Source: Hyphomicrobiales bacterium (GTDB lineage: Bacteria > Pseudomonadota > Alphaproteobacteria > Rhizobiales > Rhizobiaceae). Taken from it: a stretch of 34,294 bases of DNA. This document shows, piece after piece, positions 25,088-34,294 of this stretch. Every line of letters begins with the position of its first letter. Position 1 is the stretch's first letter. The stretch spans positions 1 to 34,294 of the forward strand of contig UCJH01000097.1 of the NCBI GenBank assembly GCA_900472785.1, given 5' to 3'. A model generated the notes under the pieces. That model did not search any database. It saw nothing but the letters and a program-made list of their open reading frames with translations, and was not told the origin of the DNA. The position numbers were made by a program, and so were the translations under genes.

Positions 25088-26371
25088 TCAGGGCCGGACC
25101 TGACCGGTGCCGCGCACCCTGTACTTGAAGGAGGTCAGCTGCTCGACGCCGACCGGACCGCGGGCGTGCATCTTGCCCGTCGCGATGCCGATTTCGCCAC
25201 CCATGCCGAATTCGCCGCCATCGGCAAATTGCGTCGAGGCATTGTGCAGGAGAATGGCCGAATCGATCTCCGCGAAGAACCGCTCGGCAATTGCGTCATC
25301 CTGTGCGATCACCGCCTCGGTGTGTCCCGACGACCACTGCCCGATATGCTCTATGGCGCCGGCGATGCCATTGACAAGCTTTACCGACATGATGGCATCC
25401 AGATATTCCGTCGCCCAGTCCTCCTCGGTCGCGGCGATGAGCCCGGGGATATCGGCGCGGATGTCCTCGCTGGCGCGGACTTCACAGCCGGCGTCCTGAA
25501 GCGCCTTGACCAGGGGAGCAACCAGTCGATCGCGCCCGGCGCGATCGATCAGAAGGGTTTCCGCGGCGCCGCAAACGCCGGTTCGGCGCATCTTGGCGTT
25601 GACCAGAATGGCTTTCGCCATGTCGAGATCGGCCGAGCCATCGACATAGACGTGGCAGATGCCTTCGAGATGGGCAAAGACCGGTACCCTGGCCTCGTTC
25701 TGCACGCGGGCAACGAGGCTCTTGCCGCCGCGCGGCACGATGACATCGATGGCGCCGTTCAAGCCGGACAGCATGGCGCCGACGGCAACGCGATCGGCGA
25801 CCGGCACCATCTGGATCGCATGCTCCGGAAGCCCGGCATCCTTCAGGCCTCGCACCAAGCAGGTATGGATAGCCTGCGATGAATAGAGGCTGTCGGAGCC
25901 TCCGCGCAGGATCACCGCATTGCCGGCCTTCAGGCAGAGGGCGCCCGCATCGGCCGTGACATTGGGGCGGCTTTCATAGATGACGCCGATGACGCCAAGC
26001 GGCGTGCGCACCCGTTTGATATGCAGGCCGTTCGGCCGATCCCATTCGGCGATGATGTCACCCACCGGATCGCGCAGCTCGGCAATGGCGCGGATGCCGT
26101 TCGCCATGTCGAGGATGCGGTTTTCGGTCAGCGTCAGCCGGTCGAGAAACGAGGCGGCGACGCCGGATTCGCGGGCGTTTTCAAGGTCGATGGCATTGGC
26201 GGCAAGAATATCGTCCTTCGCGGCGACGATATTGCCGGCCATGCTGACGAGGGCGGTATGCTTGCGCTCGGCCGATGCTGTCGCCAGTGGGCGGCTTGCG
26301 GCCTTGGCCTGGCGGCCGATCGCCGCCATGAGATCGAGAACCTCGTGCTTGTCCTTCACCGCCTCAAGCAT
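25088..26371 (-). CDS. proA: Glutamate-5-semialdehyde dehydrogenase
   Basis: ProA reduces glutamyl-5-phosphate to the semialdehyde with NADPH, the second step to proline. The 427-residue length matches the family. Motifs: the cofactor site [41 protein letters not shown], the catalytic Cys in [13 protein letters not shown] and the terminal [13 protein letters not shown]. It overlaps proB by 8 bp and abuts nadD, so proline and NAD genes are cotranscribed here. Confidence 0.97.
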   Translation of the reverse strand: MLEAVKDKHEVLDLMAAIGRQAKAASRPLATASAERKHTALVSMAGNIVAAKDDILAANAIDLENARESGVAASFLDRLTLTENRILDMANGIRAIAELRDPVGDIIAEWDRPNGLHIKRVRTPLGVIGVIYESRPNVTADAGALCLKAGNAVILRGGSDSLYSSQAIHTCLVRGLKDAGLPEHAIQMVPVADRVAVGAMLSGLNGAIDVIVPRGGKSLVARVQNEARVPVFAHLEGICHVYVDGSADLDMAKAILVNAKMRRTGVCGAAETLLIDRAGRDRLVAPLVKALQDAGCEVRASEDIRADIPGLIAATEEDWATEYLDAIMSVKLVNGIAGAIEHIGQWSSGHTEAVIAQDDAIAERFFAEIDSAILLHNASTQFADGGEFGMGGEIGIATGKMHARGPVGVEQLTSFKYRVRGTGQVRP

Positions 26372-27536
26372 CGGCCGTGTCCCTCTCCGTATCCATGTCC
26401 CGTCGCAGTCCGGTCGCCGTCATGACCATGTCGTCCCGATGCACCATTGCTGCGCGCCCGGCATAACCAAGGATCGCGGCGATCTCCGCCGATTTCCTGC
26501 CCGTGATCTGGCGGGCCTCGTCGGCATCGTAACCGGCGAGACCGCGGGCGATTTCGCGGCCTTCGGTGCCGATGATGGCGATCGTATCGCCGCGGCTGAA
26601 ACTGCCCGTCACATGGCGCACGCCGGCGGGAAGCAGGCTTTTGCCGGAGCGCAGCGCAGTTTCGGCGCCCGCATCGACGGCCAGGCTGCCGGCGGGGAGA
26701 AGCTGGCCGGCAATCCAGGTCTTGCGGGCGGTCACCGGCGACCCGGACGGCGCGAACCAGGAGGAGCGCGCGCCGTTTTCAATGGCCGACAGCGGATGGT
26801 CTGGCTTGCCCGATGCGATGATCATGGCGCAGCCGGCGCCGGTGGCGATCTTGCCGGCATCGATCTTGGTGCGCATGCCGCCGCGCGACAGTTCGGAGGC
26901 CGCGCCACCGGCCATGGCCTCGATGGCGGGGGTGATTTCGGCGATCGTATCGAGGAACCGCGCATCCGGATCGAGATGCGGCGGGGCGGTATAGAGGCCG
27001 TCGATATCGGACAGGAGGACGAGCAGGTCGGCGCCGGTCATGGTGGCGACGCGGGCCGCCAGCCGGTCGTTGTCGCCATAGCGGATTTCGGTGGTGGCGA
27101 CCGTGTCGTTCTCGTTGATGATCGGCACGGCGCCGAGCTTCAGGAGTTGGTTGATGGTTGCCCGGGCATTGAGATAGCGGCGGCGTTCTTCGGTGTCGCC
27201 GAGCGTCAAAAGAATCTGGCCGGCGACGATGCCGTCCGTCGAGAGGCTTTCTGACCAGGCGCGAGCCAGCGCGATCTGGCCGATGGCCGCGGCCGCCTGG
27301 CTTTCCTCTAGCTTCAGTGCGCCGGCGGGAAGATCGAGCACCGAGCGCCCGAGTGCGATGGCGCCGGAGGAGACCACCAGAACGTCGATGCCCTTGGCCC
27401 GAAGCGCTGCGATATCGGCGCACATGGCATTCAGCCAAGTGGTCTTCAACCCGGTCTTGCGATCGACAAGCAGGGCGGAGCCGATCTTGATCACAATCCG
27501 GCGGTACTTTTCCAGCGGTTTGCGCGTCTTCGTCAT
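26364..27536 (-). CDS. proB: Glutamate 5-kinase with PUA domain
   Basis: ProB phosphorylates glutamate, the first and feedback-controlled step of proline synthesis. The 390-residue protein has the amino acid kinase domain ([65 protein letters not shown]) and a C-terminal PUA domain (about 290-375). The gene starts 1 bp after the obgE stop and overlaps proA by 8 bp. Confidence 0.97.
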   Translation of the reverse strand: MTKTRKPLEKYRRIVIKIGSALLVDRKTGLKTTWLNAMCADIAALRAKGIDVLVVSSGAIALGRSVLDLPAGALKLEESQAAAAIGQIALARAWSESLSTDGIVAGQILLTLGDTEERRRYLNARATINQLLKLGAVPIINENDTVATTEIRYGDNDRLAARVATMTGADLLVLLSDIDGLYTAPPHLDPDARFLDTIAEITPAIEAMAGGAASELSRGGMRTKIDAGKIATGAGCAMIIASGKPDHPLSAIENGARSSWFAPSGSPVTARKTWIAGQLLPAGSLAVDAGAETALRSGKSLLPAGVRHVTGSFSRGDTIAIIGTEGREIARGLAGYDADEARQITGRKSAEIAAILGYAGRAAMVHRDDMVMTATGLRRDMDTERDTADA

Positions 27537-27537
27537 C

Positions 27538-28584
<1,047 letters not shown>

Positions 28585-28707
28585 TCACCTGTCATAATCG
28601 CCGCCATCGATATAGGCGGTTATTCATGAGGTCAAAGAATATCGTCTGGTTTCGAGCTGTAAGGTCCGCCGTGACCCGGTTTCGAGGGTGCGGGCGTGGT
28701 TGAAATG

Positions 28708-28745
28708 AAGGAACCCGCCGGGCATTCCTGTCCGGCGGGTTCCTT
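28708..28745 (-). terminator. Terminator after the GNAT gene pair
   Basis: A perfect 14-bp stem (28708-28721 with 28732-28745, loop of ten) lies 10 bp beyond the stop of the second acetyltransferase gene. The T-rich tail on the minus strand is broken (CCTTCATTTC). Confidence 0.75.
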
Positions 28746-28755
28746 TGGCGTTGTG

Positions 28756-29337
28756 TCACGGTGCCCGAAGATCGGCGGCCGTCAGTCGCGTTTCGATATG
28801 GCTTACCATGCCCGCCCGCGCCAGCGCGTAAATCTGGGCGCAGCCGGTGATTTCGAAACCGATCTTCTGCTGCAGCTTCAGCGAGGCCGCGTTATCGGCA
28901 AAAACGCCGGAATGCAGCGCCGTTTCCGGCATACGCATGAAGAACCGTTCCACTGCGGCATGCACCGCTTCTCCGGCATAGCCCTTGCCCCAATAGTAGC
29001 GGTTCAGCCAGTAGCCGAGATGCCACTGGCCGTGCCTCAGTTCGAGGCCGACGCAACCGATATGGACATCGTCGCCGGTGGTGATCGCCAGTGTCCAGCC
29101 GGCGATCAGGCCCGAGCCTTGCCGGACGAGCCAGTCGAGGGCGTCCTGCCGATGGTAGGGCGCAGAGACCCGCGCCAGCATGCGCGAGACCTGATAGTCA
29201 CCCAGCGACTGCGCAATGGCGTCCGCATCGGACAGCCGGTGCGGACGCAAGGTCAGCCGCGCCGTTTCGATCACCGGGCAGGGGCCGGGATCCGGACGGG
29301 CGGGCATCGTCGGCCGTTCTCGCAGATGGGCGGTCAT
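28756..29337 (-). CDS. GNAT family N-acetyltransferase (second of pair)
   Basis: A 193-residue RimJ/RimL-type acetyltransferase using acetyl-CoA; substrate unknown. Visible pattern: IETARLTLRPHRLSDADAIAQ start, LGYWLNRYYWGKGYAGEAVHA (the acetyl-CoA binding Q/RxxGxG/A-like loop is WGKGYAGE), and NAASLKLQQKIGFEITG near the end. ATG 29337 overlaps the stop of the upstream GNAT gene by 4 bp (ATGA), so the two are coupled. The two proteins are similar in layout and may be an old duplication. Confidence 0.92.
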   Translation of the reverse strand: MTAHLRERPTMPARPDPGPCPVIETARLTLRPHRLSDADAIAQSLGDYQVSRMLARVSAPYHRQDALDWLVRQGSGLIAGWTLAITTGDDVHIGCVGLELRHGQWHLGYWLNRYYWGKGYAGEAVHAAVERFFMRMPETALHSGVFADNAASLKLQQKIGFEITGCAQIYALARAGMVSHIETRLTAADLRAP

Positions 29338-29981
29338 CTTGAGGCCCCCCAGCTGCGCAGCGACATCCAGGTCTTGCGGTCGAGCCGATACCATTCGACG
29401 GCAATCGTGCCGCCGAGCGCCAGGCTGTCGACCATGCCGGAGCCCTGGAACTGGAAGCCGCACTTCTGGATGACCCGACGCGAGGCGACGTTCATGACCC
29501 GGCAGCGCGCATCGATCTGGTCGATATCGCGGGTGCGGAAGGCCATGTCGGTCAGGGCCTGCGCCGCTTCGGTGGCATAGCCGTTGTTCCAGTGCGGTTC
29601 GCCCAGCCAGTAGCCGAGTTCCGCCGTCCTGCCATCGGGATGCGGCTCGATACCGCAGCAACCCAAGAATGCGCCATTATCCGCTTTGGTAATCGCATAG
29701 ACGCACTTGCCAATCGCGCCCGTCTTCGTACGGCGTACGAAATCCGCGGCATCGGCCACCGTGTAGGGGTGCGGCATGCGCGAGACCATGGTGGCGATAT
29801 TGGCGTTGTTGGCAAGATGGGCAAGGGCGTCGATATCGTCTTCATGGGGCGCGCGCAAAACGAGCCGCGGCGATAACAATATCGGGCAATCGGTCCTTGA
29901 CCGTTCAGGCCTTGGCCGCTCTTCCGGCGACCGGGCCTGTGAAGACCGGGATTGGCCTTCCCTCAACAATTCGGTTTGCAT
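29334..29981 (-). CDS. GNAT family N-acetyltransferase (first of pair)
   Basis: A 215-residue RimJ/RimL-type acetyltransferase; substrate unknown. After a charged N-terminal extension of about 35 residues come LLSPRLVLRAPHEDDIDALAH, AELGYWLGEPHWNNGYATEA and NVASRRVIQKCGFQFQG, the usual family blocks. The acetyl-CoA loop has NNGYATEA where GxGxG/A is typical. ATG 29981 has a GGAGG site upstream and is preferred over an in-frame start at 30029. It begins 22 bp beyond the terminator that follows rpmA, so it may be expressed by read-through from rplU-rpmA. Confidence 0.9.
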   Translation of the reverse strand: MQTELLREGQSRSSQARSPEERPRPERSRTDCPILLSPRLVLRAPHEDDIDALAHLANNANIATMVSRMPHPYTVADAADFVRRTKTGAIGKCVYAITKADNGAFLGCCGIEPHPDGRTAELGYWLGEPHWNNGYATEAAQALTDMAFRTRDIDQIDARCRVMNVASRRVIQKCGFQFQGSGMVDSLALGGTIAVEWYRLDRKTWMSLRSWGASR

Positions 29982-30002
29982 GGTTCGTCCTCCAAGACGT
30001 GA

Positions 30003-30039
30003 AAAAGGGGAGATCGGGTCTTGCCCCATCTCCCCTTTT
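30003..30039 (-). terminator. Terminator after rpmA
   Basis: AAAAGGGGAGAT (30003-30014) pairs with ATCTCCCCTTTT (30028-30039) around a GC-rich loop. On the minus strand the stem ends in a T run. It separates rplU-rpmA from the GNAT genes. Confidence 0.85.
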
Positions 30040-30108
30040 GATCTTGGTCTGAACCAGATGCGGTCAGCCGGGTCGATGAGACGCCGGCTGTTTTAGAGCG
30101 CTACCGGC

Positions 30109-30378
30109 TTATTCCGCTGCTTCGGCTTTCGGCATTACAGACACGTACACGCGGCCATTGGCCTTCGTACGGTAGTTCACATTGCCGGCCGTAAGTGCAA
30201 AAATGGTGTGGTCCTTACCGAGGCCGACATTGGCGCCCGGATGCCACTGCGTGCCGCGCTGGCGCAGGATGATGTTGCCCGGAATGACGACTTCGCCGCC
30301 GAACTTCTTCACGCCGAGGCGCTTGGAATTGGAATCGCGACCGTTGCGCGAGGAACCGCCAGCTTTTTTGTGTGCCAT
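30109..30378 (-). CDS. rpmA: 50S ribosomal protein L27
   Basis: L27 lies near the peptidyl transferase centre, its N-terminal tail reaching the tRNA ends. The 89-residue protein starts [20 protein letters not shown], the canonical non-cleaved N terminus, and contains [13 protein letters not shown]. It follows rplU by 33 bp in the standard operon. Confidence 0.98.
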   Translation of the reverse strand: MAHKKAGGSSRNGRDSNSKRLGVKKFGGEVVIPGNIILRQRGTQWHPGANVGLGKDHTIFALTAGNVNYRTKANGRVYVSVMPKAEAAE

Positions 30379-30411
30379 GGGTGTTCTCCTTTAAACCTTA
30401 GATCCGTTGTC

Positions 30412-30789
30412 TCAGTTCGCAGCTTCAGCGGCAGCGTCGTCGGACTTCTTGGAAGCCTTCTTCGCCTTCGCGCCGGCAACAGCAGCGATGTCTAGGATGC
30501 GGACGGTCGTGTTGTGCTGGCGGTGGCCGCGGGTGCGTTTCGAGTTCTGGCGACGGCGCTTCTTGAAGGCGATGACCTTCTTGGCGCGGCCGTGTTCCAC
30601 AACTTCGGCGCTGACAACGGCACCTTCGACAAACGGAGCACCGATGGTTGCATCGGCGCCGACGCCGACCATCAGGATCTCGGTGAATTCGATCTTGTCG
30701 CCTGCGGCGCCTTCCAATTTTTCAATCGTCAGAACGTCGTTGGCTGCCACGCGGTACTGTTTACCGCCGGTCTTGATGACTGCGAACAT
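30412..30789 (-). CDS. rplU: 50S ribosomal protein L21
   Basis: L21 binds 23S rRNA in the large subunit. The 125-residue protein begins [14 protein letters not shown] and has [19 protein letters not shown], the conserved basic loop. It carries an Ala/Lys-rich C-terminal tail ([19 protein letters not shown]) beyond the roughly 103 residues of the E. coli protein, a common alphaproteobacterial extension. A promoter about 150 bp upstream leaves a long leader. Confidence 0.97.
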   Translation of the reverse strand: MFAVIKTGGKQYRVAANDVLTIEKLEGAAGDKIEFTEILMVGVGADATIGAPFVEGAVVSAEVVEHGRAKKVIAFKKRRRQNSKRTRGHRQHNTTVRILDIAAVAGAKAKKASKKSDDAAAEAAN

Positions 30790-30942
30790 TTTTTATCCTT
30801 TCATGTTCGTTCCGGCTCTTCACCTGAAGGTGAGGCCGTCTTTTTCTTCAGTCGGACATGACAGGGCCTTTCGACCTTGCCGGTGAACGGGCACAATAGA
30901 AACCCGGCGCGGTACGGACATGCCACACCACTTCAGTGGCGC

Positions 30943-30971
30943 GGATTACGGGAAGTCCGGACAACTGTCAA
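30943..30971 (-). promoter_or_regulatory. rplU-rpmA promoter
   Basis: On the minus strand TTGACA (30971-30966), 17 bp, then TAATCC (30948-30943). The -35 is a perfect consensus match. The start would be near 30936, giving a leader of about 147 bases with a TCACCT/AGGTGA hairpin. Confidence 0.65.
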
Positions 30972-31014
30972 GATCAAAGCCCGGGGATCGCTGCATATTC
31001 CTGTCACATGCCCC

Positions 31015-31043
31015 TTGTCATCCCGCAAAACTGCCGCTATGAA
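31015..31043 (+). promoter_or_regulatory. tRNA-Ser promoter
   Basis: TTGTCA (31015-31020), 17 bp, then TATGAA (31038-31043). Transcription would begin near 31050, about 29 bases before the mature tRNA. Confidence 0.6.
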
Positions 31044-31078
31044 CCGCGTCGCGCCTGATGGCGCCGACCTGATTGACC

Positions 31079-31168
31079 GGAGAGGTGGCAGAGTGGTCGA
31101 ACGCACCGCACTCGAAATGCGGCATACCTGCAAGGGTATCGTGGGTTCAAATCCCACCCTCTCCGCCA
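31079..31168 (+). tRNA. tRNA-Ser (anticodon CGA)
   Basis: A complete 90-base class II tRNA. The acceptor stem GGAGAGG (31079-31085) pairs with CCTCTCC (31158-31164), followed by G and an encoded CCA (31166-31168). The anticodon stem CCGCA/TGCGG closes the loop CTCGAAA, with CGA at 31113-31115, which reads UCG. A long variable arm (about 31123-31140) and GGTTCAAATCC in the T arm fit tRNA-Ser. Confidence 0.97.
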
Positions 31169-31297
31169 TTTTGAACCTTAGCTGACAGTGGTTTGCCGAT
31201 GTCTTTGCGACCGGCTGGGGCGCGCTATTGGAATCTCTCTTGTCGGCTGCACAGTCGGCCACATTTACGGCGCGGCCGTCATCTTGCCAATGATCGG

Positions 31298-32905
31298 CTA
31301 GTCTCGTTTTCTCACATCCTCGAATTTCAAATCAAAGCGCGCCAGGTATTTGACCAGGCGGTCCGCGTCGTTGCTGCTCTTCTTTTCCAGTCGCGAGTTG
31401 GCGAAGAGGGCCCGGCCAGCGGAACTTGCCGTCGCGTGTTCCTTGCAGGTGCGGATGACGGCCGAAAGTTGCGTTGCGTCGAAGCGGTCGAGGCGGGCGG
31501 CGGCATCGACACCCAACAGTTCCGTGACCAGTGATTCTGCCGCGTGATCATCGGATGAGCTGCGCCAGAAGCTATTCAATCGCTGAACTTCGTCATCGAC
31601 GACATCCGTCGTAATGCGTCCATGCGGCGCGAGCGTCGCCATGCGCGTGACGGAGGCGGACAAGTCACGGAAGTTGGCGCTCCAGACAGCTTGCGGGCCT
31701 GTCGCAAACGCAAGATAGCGTTCGCGCGCTTCCTTATTGAACGTGACGTTCTCACCCTCGCGTTCGAGATAGCGCCTGAGCTCGAAGTCGAGATTGGGCT
31801 CGATGTCCTCCTTGCGCTCTCGCAGGGCCGGTAGCTGGAAAGTCCACAGGTTCAGGCGGGCGTAAAGGTCTTCTCGGAACTTTCCATTGCGCACATTGTC
31901 GCCGAGATCGCGATTGGTGCCGGCCAGCAATTGGAAATCGGAGGAGACTTCCCGGTCGGATCCGACGGGAAGAAAGCGCTTCTCCTCGATCGCGCGGAGA
32001 CACATGGCCTGTTCATCGGGGCCGAGTTCACCGATCTCGTCGAGGAACAGGACACCTTTGTCGGCGGATTTGAGCAGCCCGGAGCGCTCGCCTGCTGCAC
32101 CTGTGAACGCGCCCTTCACATGACCGAATAAGGTGGACATCGCCTGGTCGCCGCGTAGGGTCGCGCAATTGACCTCGATGAAGGGCCCGCTCACCTTGCG
32201 CTGGCTCTTCTTAAGCTCGTAGATCTTGCGGGCGAGCTGGGATTTGCCCGCACCGGTCGGGCCGGTCAGGAGCACGGGCGCCGTCGAGCGGATGACCACC
32301 CGCTCGATCTCGTCGATCATCCGGTTGAAGGCGGCATTGCGGGTTGAAATTCCCGACTTCAGAAAGGATGCCGCATCTTCGCGCTCCGAGGCGAAACGCT
32401 GGGCGATCTCGTCATAGCGGGAGAGATCGAGGTCGATGATCCGGTAGGTGCCGGCAAAGTCCTGGTCCGGTTCGCGGTCGCGTGGCGGCGAAAGCTGCAG
32501 CAGTTGGCCGGGGATGATACGGGCCTCGGTCAAAAGGAACCAGCAGATCTGCGCCACGTGCGTGCCTGTGGTGATGTTGACGAGATAATCCTCCGTATCA
32601 GGATCGAACGGGTAATTGCGGGCAAAGTCCCGAAGGTTCGTATAGACCTCGGAAAAATCCCACGGATCGCGGAAATTGATGACATTGCTGCGCACCTCCG
32701 TTGCCGGCGACACGGTCGCGATGTCGGCGATGATCCGGTTGGCGAGTGCGCTCGCGTGGTTGTCGTGGATGAGTTCCAGCCGGTCGATGAACAGGCCGGT
32801 TTGCTGGCAGAGCCCGACATTAGGCCGCCAGCGGCTCCAGCGATTGTCCCATTTCCCCATATCCAGGGTGGTTCCCAATATGCTGATGGCAACGCGCCGC
32901 TTCAT
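31298..32905 (-). CDS. rtcR: RtcR, sigma54-dependent activator of RNA repair genes
   Basis: RtcR activates the RNA end-repair genes (rtcB/rtcA, often with Ro and Y RNA) when RNA damage is sensed. The 535-residue protein begins with a CARF-type ligand domain (about 1-175; RRVAISILGTTLD, NITTGTHVAQI). The AAA+ domain (about 185-420) has Walker A TGPTGAGKS, the sigma54 contact motif GAFTGA at about 265-270, and Walker B GVLFLDEIGELG. A C-terminal region to residue 535 should bind DNA. Known biology: the CARF domain holds the protein inactive until it binds an RNA-derived ligand. ATG 32905. It is divergent from the Ro gene, the usual rtc arrangement. Confidence 0.94.
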   Translation of the reverse strand: MKRRVAISILGTTLDMGKWDNRWSRWRPNVGLCQQTGLFIDRLELIHDNHASALANRIIADIATVSPATEVRSNVINFRDPWDFSEVYTNLRDFARNYPFDPDTEDYLVNITTGTHVAQICWFLLTEARIIPGQLLQLSPPRDREPDQDFAGTYRIIDLDLSRYDEIAQRFASEREDAASFLKSGISTRNAAFNRMIDEIERVVIRSTAPVLLTGPTGAGKSQLARKIYELKKSQRKVSGPFIEVNCATLRGDQAMSTLFGHVKGAFTGAAGERSGLLKSADKGVLFLDEIGELGPDEQAMCLRAIEEKRFLPVGSDREVSSDFQLLAGTNRDLGDNVRNGKFREDLYARLNLWTFQLPALRERKEDIEPNLDFELRRYLEREGENVTFNKEARERYLAFATGPQAVWSANFRDLSASVTRMATLAPHGRITTDVVDDEVQRLNSFWRSSSDDHAAESLVTELLGVDAAARLDRFDATQLSAVIRTCKEHATASSAGRALFANSRLEKKSSNDADRLVKYLARFDLKFEDVRKRD

Positions 32906-32907
32906 CT

Positions 32908-33003
32908 ATTATCCAATTTTATAAAACGCGATAATTTTAGATACGATAATGGATGTGCGAAATTTTTGCAATTTCTGGCCATCCTTGGTCGGTGATAATT
33001 TTT
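32908..33003. repeat. Repeated GATAAT motifs, candidate RtcR sites
   Basis: In the rtcR-rsr gap the motif occurs as ATTATCC (32908-32914, inverted), CGATAAT (32929-32935), CGATAAT (32944-32950) and GATAAT (32994-32999). The stretch is AT-rich. It lies 65-155 bp upstream of the sigma54 promoter, where an activator would bind. Confidence 0.4.
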
Positions 33004-33063
33004 CATAAGAAATAACAGATGGATAGAAGAAAATTAGCCGCGCGGAGGAGCCGTTTCGCAAAA

Positions 33064-33080
33064 CTGGCACGCGTCTTGAA
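33064..33080 (+). promoter_or_regulatory. Sigma54 promoter of the Ro gene
   Basis: CTGGCACG-CGTC-TTGAA matches the sigma54 pattern TGGCACG-N4-TTGCW except that the -12 GC reads GA. The gene's ATG is 36 bp further on, with AGAGGTG as ribosome-binding site. RtcR next door is a sigma54 activator, which supports the call. Confidence 0.75.
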
Positions 33081-33115
33081 ATGTATCTTGCATGAACCAA
33101 CCAAGAGGTGCTGTC

Positions 33116-34294
33116 ATGGTCAACAAGGCGATCTTCAAAACTTACCTCGGAAAACTGCTTCCGGGCACGGACACGAAAAACCACGAAGCTGCGCCGGCTT
33201 ACATGCTGTCGCCGCGCGAGGCGCTGGCGCAGTATGCCGTGACAGGCACGTTCAACGGAACCTTCTATGCGGATGGTGCCGAGCAACTGGAGGCGGTCAA
33301 GGCGCTGGCGCTTCAGGTCGAGCCGGAGTTCCTTGCCAAGGTGGCTATCCATGCCGCCGAAAAAGGCCACATGAAGGACATGCCGGTGACGCTTCTGGCC
33401 ATGCTTTCCGGTCTCCAGAGCGACGCCTTTGCCCGTGCGTTTCCGCGCGTGGTCAAGAGCGGCAAGATGCTGCGCGGCTTCGTCCAGGTGATGCGGTCGG
33501 GTGCAACGGGACGCAAGTCGCTCGGCACGCGGCCGAAGAAGCTGGTGCAGGCATGGCTGGAACGGGCAAGCACCGAACAGATCCTGCGCGCGATGGTCGG
33601 CAACGACCCTTCGCTCGCCGACGTGATCCGCATGGTGCACCCGAAGCCAGCGTCGGAAGAACGCAAGGCGCTTTATGCCTGGGTGATCGGCAAGCCGCAC
33701 GATTACGCGGCGCTGCCGGACCTCGTCAAGGCGCTGGAAGCCTTCCGGCGTGACCAGATGTTGCCGGTGCCGAACGTGCCGTTCCAGATGCTGACCTCGC
33801 TGCCGCTGACGCGGGAGCACTGGGTCGAGATCGCCGAAAAGGGCGGCTGGCAGATGGTGCGGCAGAACCTCAACACCTTCGCGCGCAATGGCGTGTTCGA
33901 GGTCGAGGGGTTTGCCGAGGCGCTGGCTGCGCGGCTGGCCGATCCGGACGAGGTCCGCAAGGCCAAGGTCTTCCCCTATCAACTGATGATGGCGTGGAAA
34001 ATGGTCGATGGCCAGGTTCCGGATGTCGTGCGCGATGCGCTGCAGGACGCGATGGATGCCGCGATCTCCAACGTGCCGTCGCTTGCCGGCAATGTGGTGC
34101 TCTGCCCGGACGTTTCCGGCTCCATGGGTTCGCCCGTGACCGGTTACCGCAAGGGCGCAACATCCGCTGTGCGCTGCATCGATGTCGCCGGTCTGATGAC
34201 CGCGGCGTTCCTGCAGCGCAACCCGAAGGCGCGGGTGCTGCCGTTCGAGAATGACGTGGTGAACGTCAAACTCAACCGGCGGGATTCGGTGATG
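33116..34294 (+). CDS. rsr: TROVE/Ro60-like RNA-binding protein (partial, runs off the window)
   Basis: Ro60 relatives form a ring that binds misfolded RNA and small Y RNAs and can guide them to exonucleases. The first 393 residues are present. The TROVE domain (about 20-330) includes the family block GATGRKSLGTRPKKLVQ. The von Willebrand A-like domain starts near residue 322 with the metal site DVSGSMGS (DxSxS). ATG 33116 has AGAGGTG upstream. The frame is open to the last base. A sigma54 promoter and divergent rtcR put it in the RNA-repair regulon; rtcB, rtcA or a Y RNA would be expected beyond the edge. Confidence 0.93.
   Translation, partial: MVNKAIFKTYLGKLLPGTDTKNHEAAPAYMLSPREALAQYAVTGTFNGTFYADGAEQLEAVKALALQVEPEFLAKVAIHAAEKGHMKDMPVTLLAMLSGLQSDAFARAFPRVVKSGKMLRGFVQVMRSGATGRKSLGTRPKKLVQAWLERASTEQILRAMVGNDPSLADVIRMVHPKPASEERKALYAWVIGKPHDYAALPDLVKALEAFRRDQMLPVPNVPFQMLTSLPLTREHWVEIAEKGGWQMVRQNLNTFARNGVFEVEGFAEALAARLADPDEVRKAKVFPYQLMMAWKMVDGQVPDVVRDALQDAMDAAISNVPSLAGNVVLCPDVSGSMGSPVTGYRKGATSAVRCIDVAGLMTAAFLQRNPKARVLPFENDVVNVKLNRRDSVM

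Noticed and set aside
28756-29661. 301-codon version of the second GNAT gene
   Set aside because: The added part lies inside the first GNAT gene in another frame; ATG 29337 gives the family N terminus.

Overview
The window looks like chromosome from a Rhizobiaceae-type alphaproteobacterium (Rhizobium/Agrobacterium group). This is inferred from high GC content, the gene order rplU-rpmA / GNAT / obgE-proB-proA-nadD-rsfS-rlmH / envC-ctpA-polysaccharide deacetylase-rppH, GAAC-N7-GAAC LexA boxes, an imuA-imuB-dnaE2 cassette, an EcfG-type promoter and an Irr-like iron box. No rRNA, insertion sequence, phage gene or CRISPR array was seen. All calls come from reading the sequence and remembered family features; no database search was run.

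Layout. (1) 1-4390: a small conserved protein, a structured gene-poor stretch (319-1052), a small ORF, then on the minus strand leuD-ridA and a small membrane protein. A plus-strand pair follows, a CitE-like CoA-ester lyase and a DUF1737 protein, then a minus-strand zinc metallopeptidase. (2) 4473-10317: the SOS mutagenesis cassette imuA-imuB-dnaE2 behind a LexA box. (3) 10527-11465: bfd-bfr iron storage/release pair with a candidate iron box, a good promoter and a terminator. (4) 11599-14876: a 1008-residue RTX protein. Two GAAC-N7-GAAC motifs in opposite orientation lie upstream, so it may belong to the DNA-damage regulon. (5) 14976-16143: a small exported protein and a DUF892 ferritin-like stress protein behind an EcfG-type promoter. 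(6) 16229-30789, all minus: rppH, divergent polysaccharide deacetylase, ctpA, envC, a diguanylate cyclase with a C-terminal GAF domain, rlmH, rsfS (apparently starting at CTG), nadD, proA, proB, obgE, two GNAT acetyltransferases, rpmA and rplU. (7) 31015-34294: tRNA-Ser(CGA), then the sigma54 activator gene rtcR divergent from a Ro60/TROVE gene (rsr) that runs off the window. A sigma54 site and repeated GATAAT motifs lie between them.

How parts work together. ImuA, ImuB and DnaE2 form the LexA-controlled mutasome. Bfd releases iron stored by Bfr. EnvC and CtpA act on cell-envelope turnover. ObgE, RsfS, RlmH, L21 and L27 concern ribosome assembly. RtcR senses RNA damage through its CARF domain and should switch on the Ro protein and probably RNA-ligase genes beyond the edge. 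The two most interesting systems are the apparently LexA-linked RTX gene and the rtcR/rsr RNA-repair locus.
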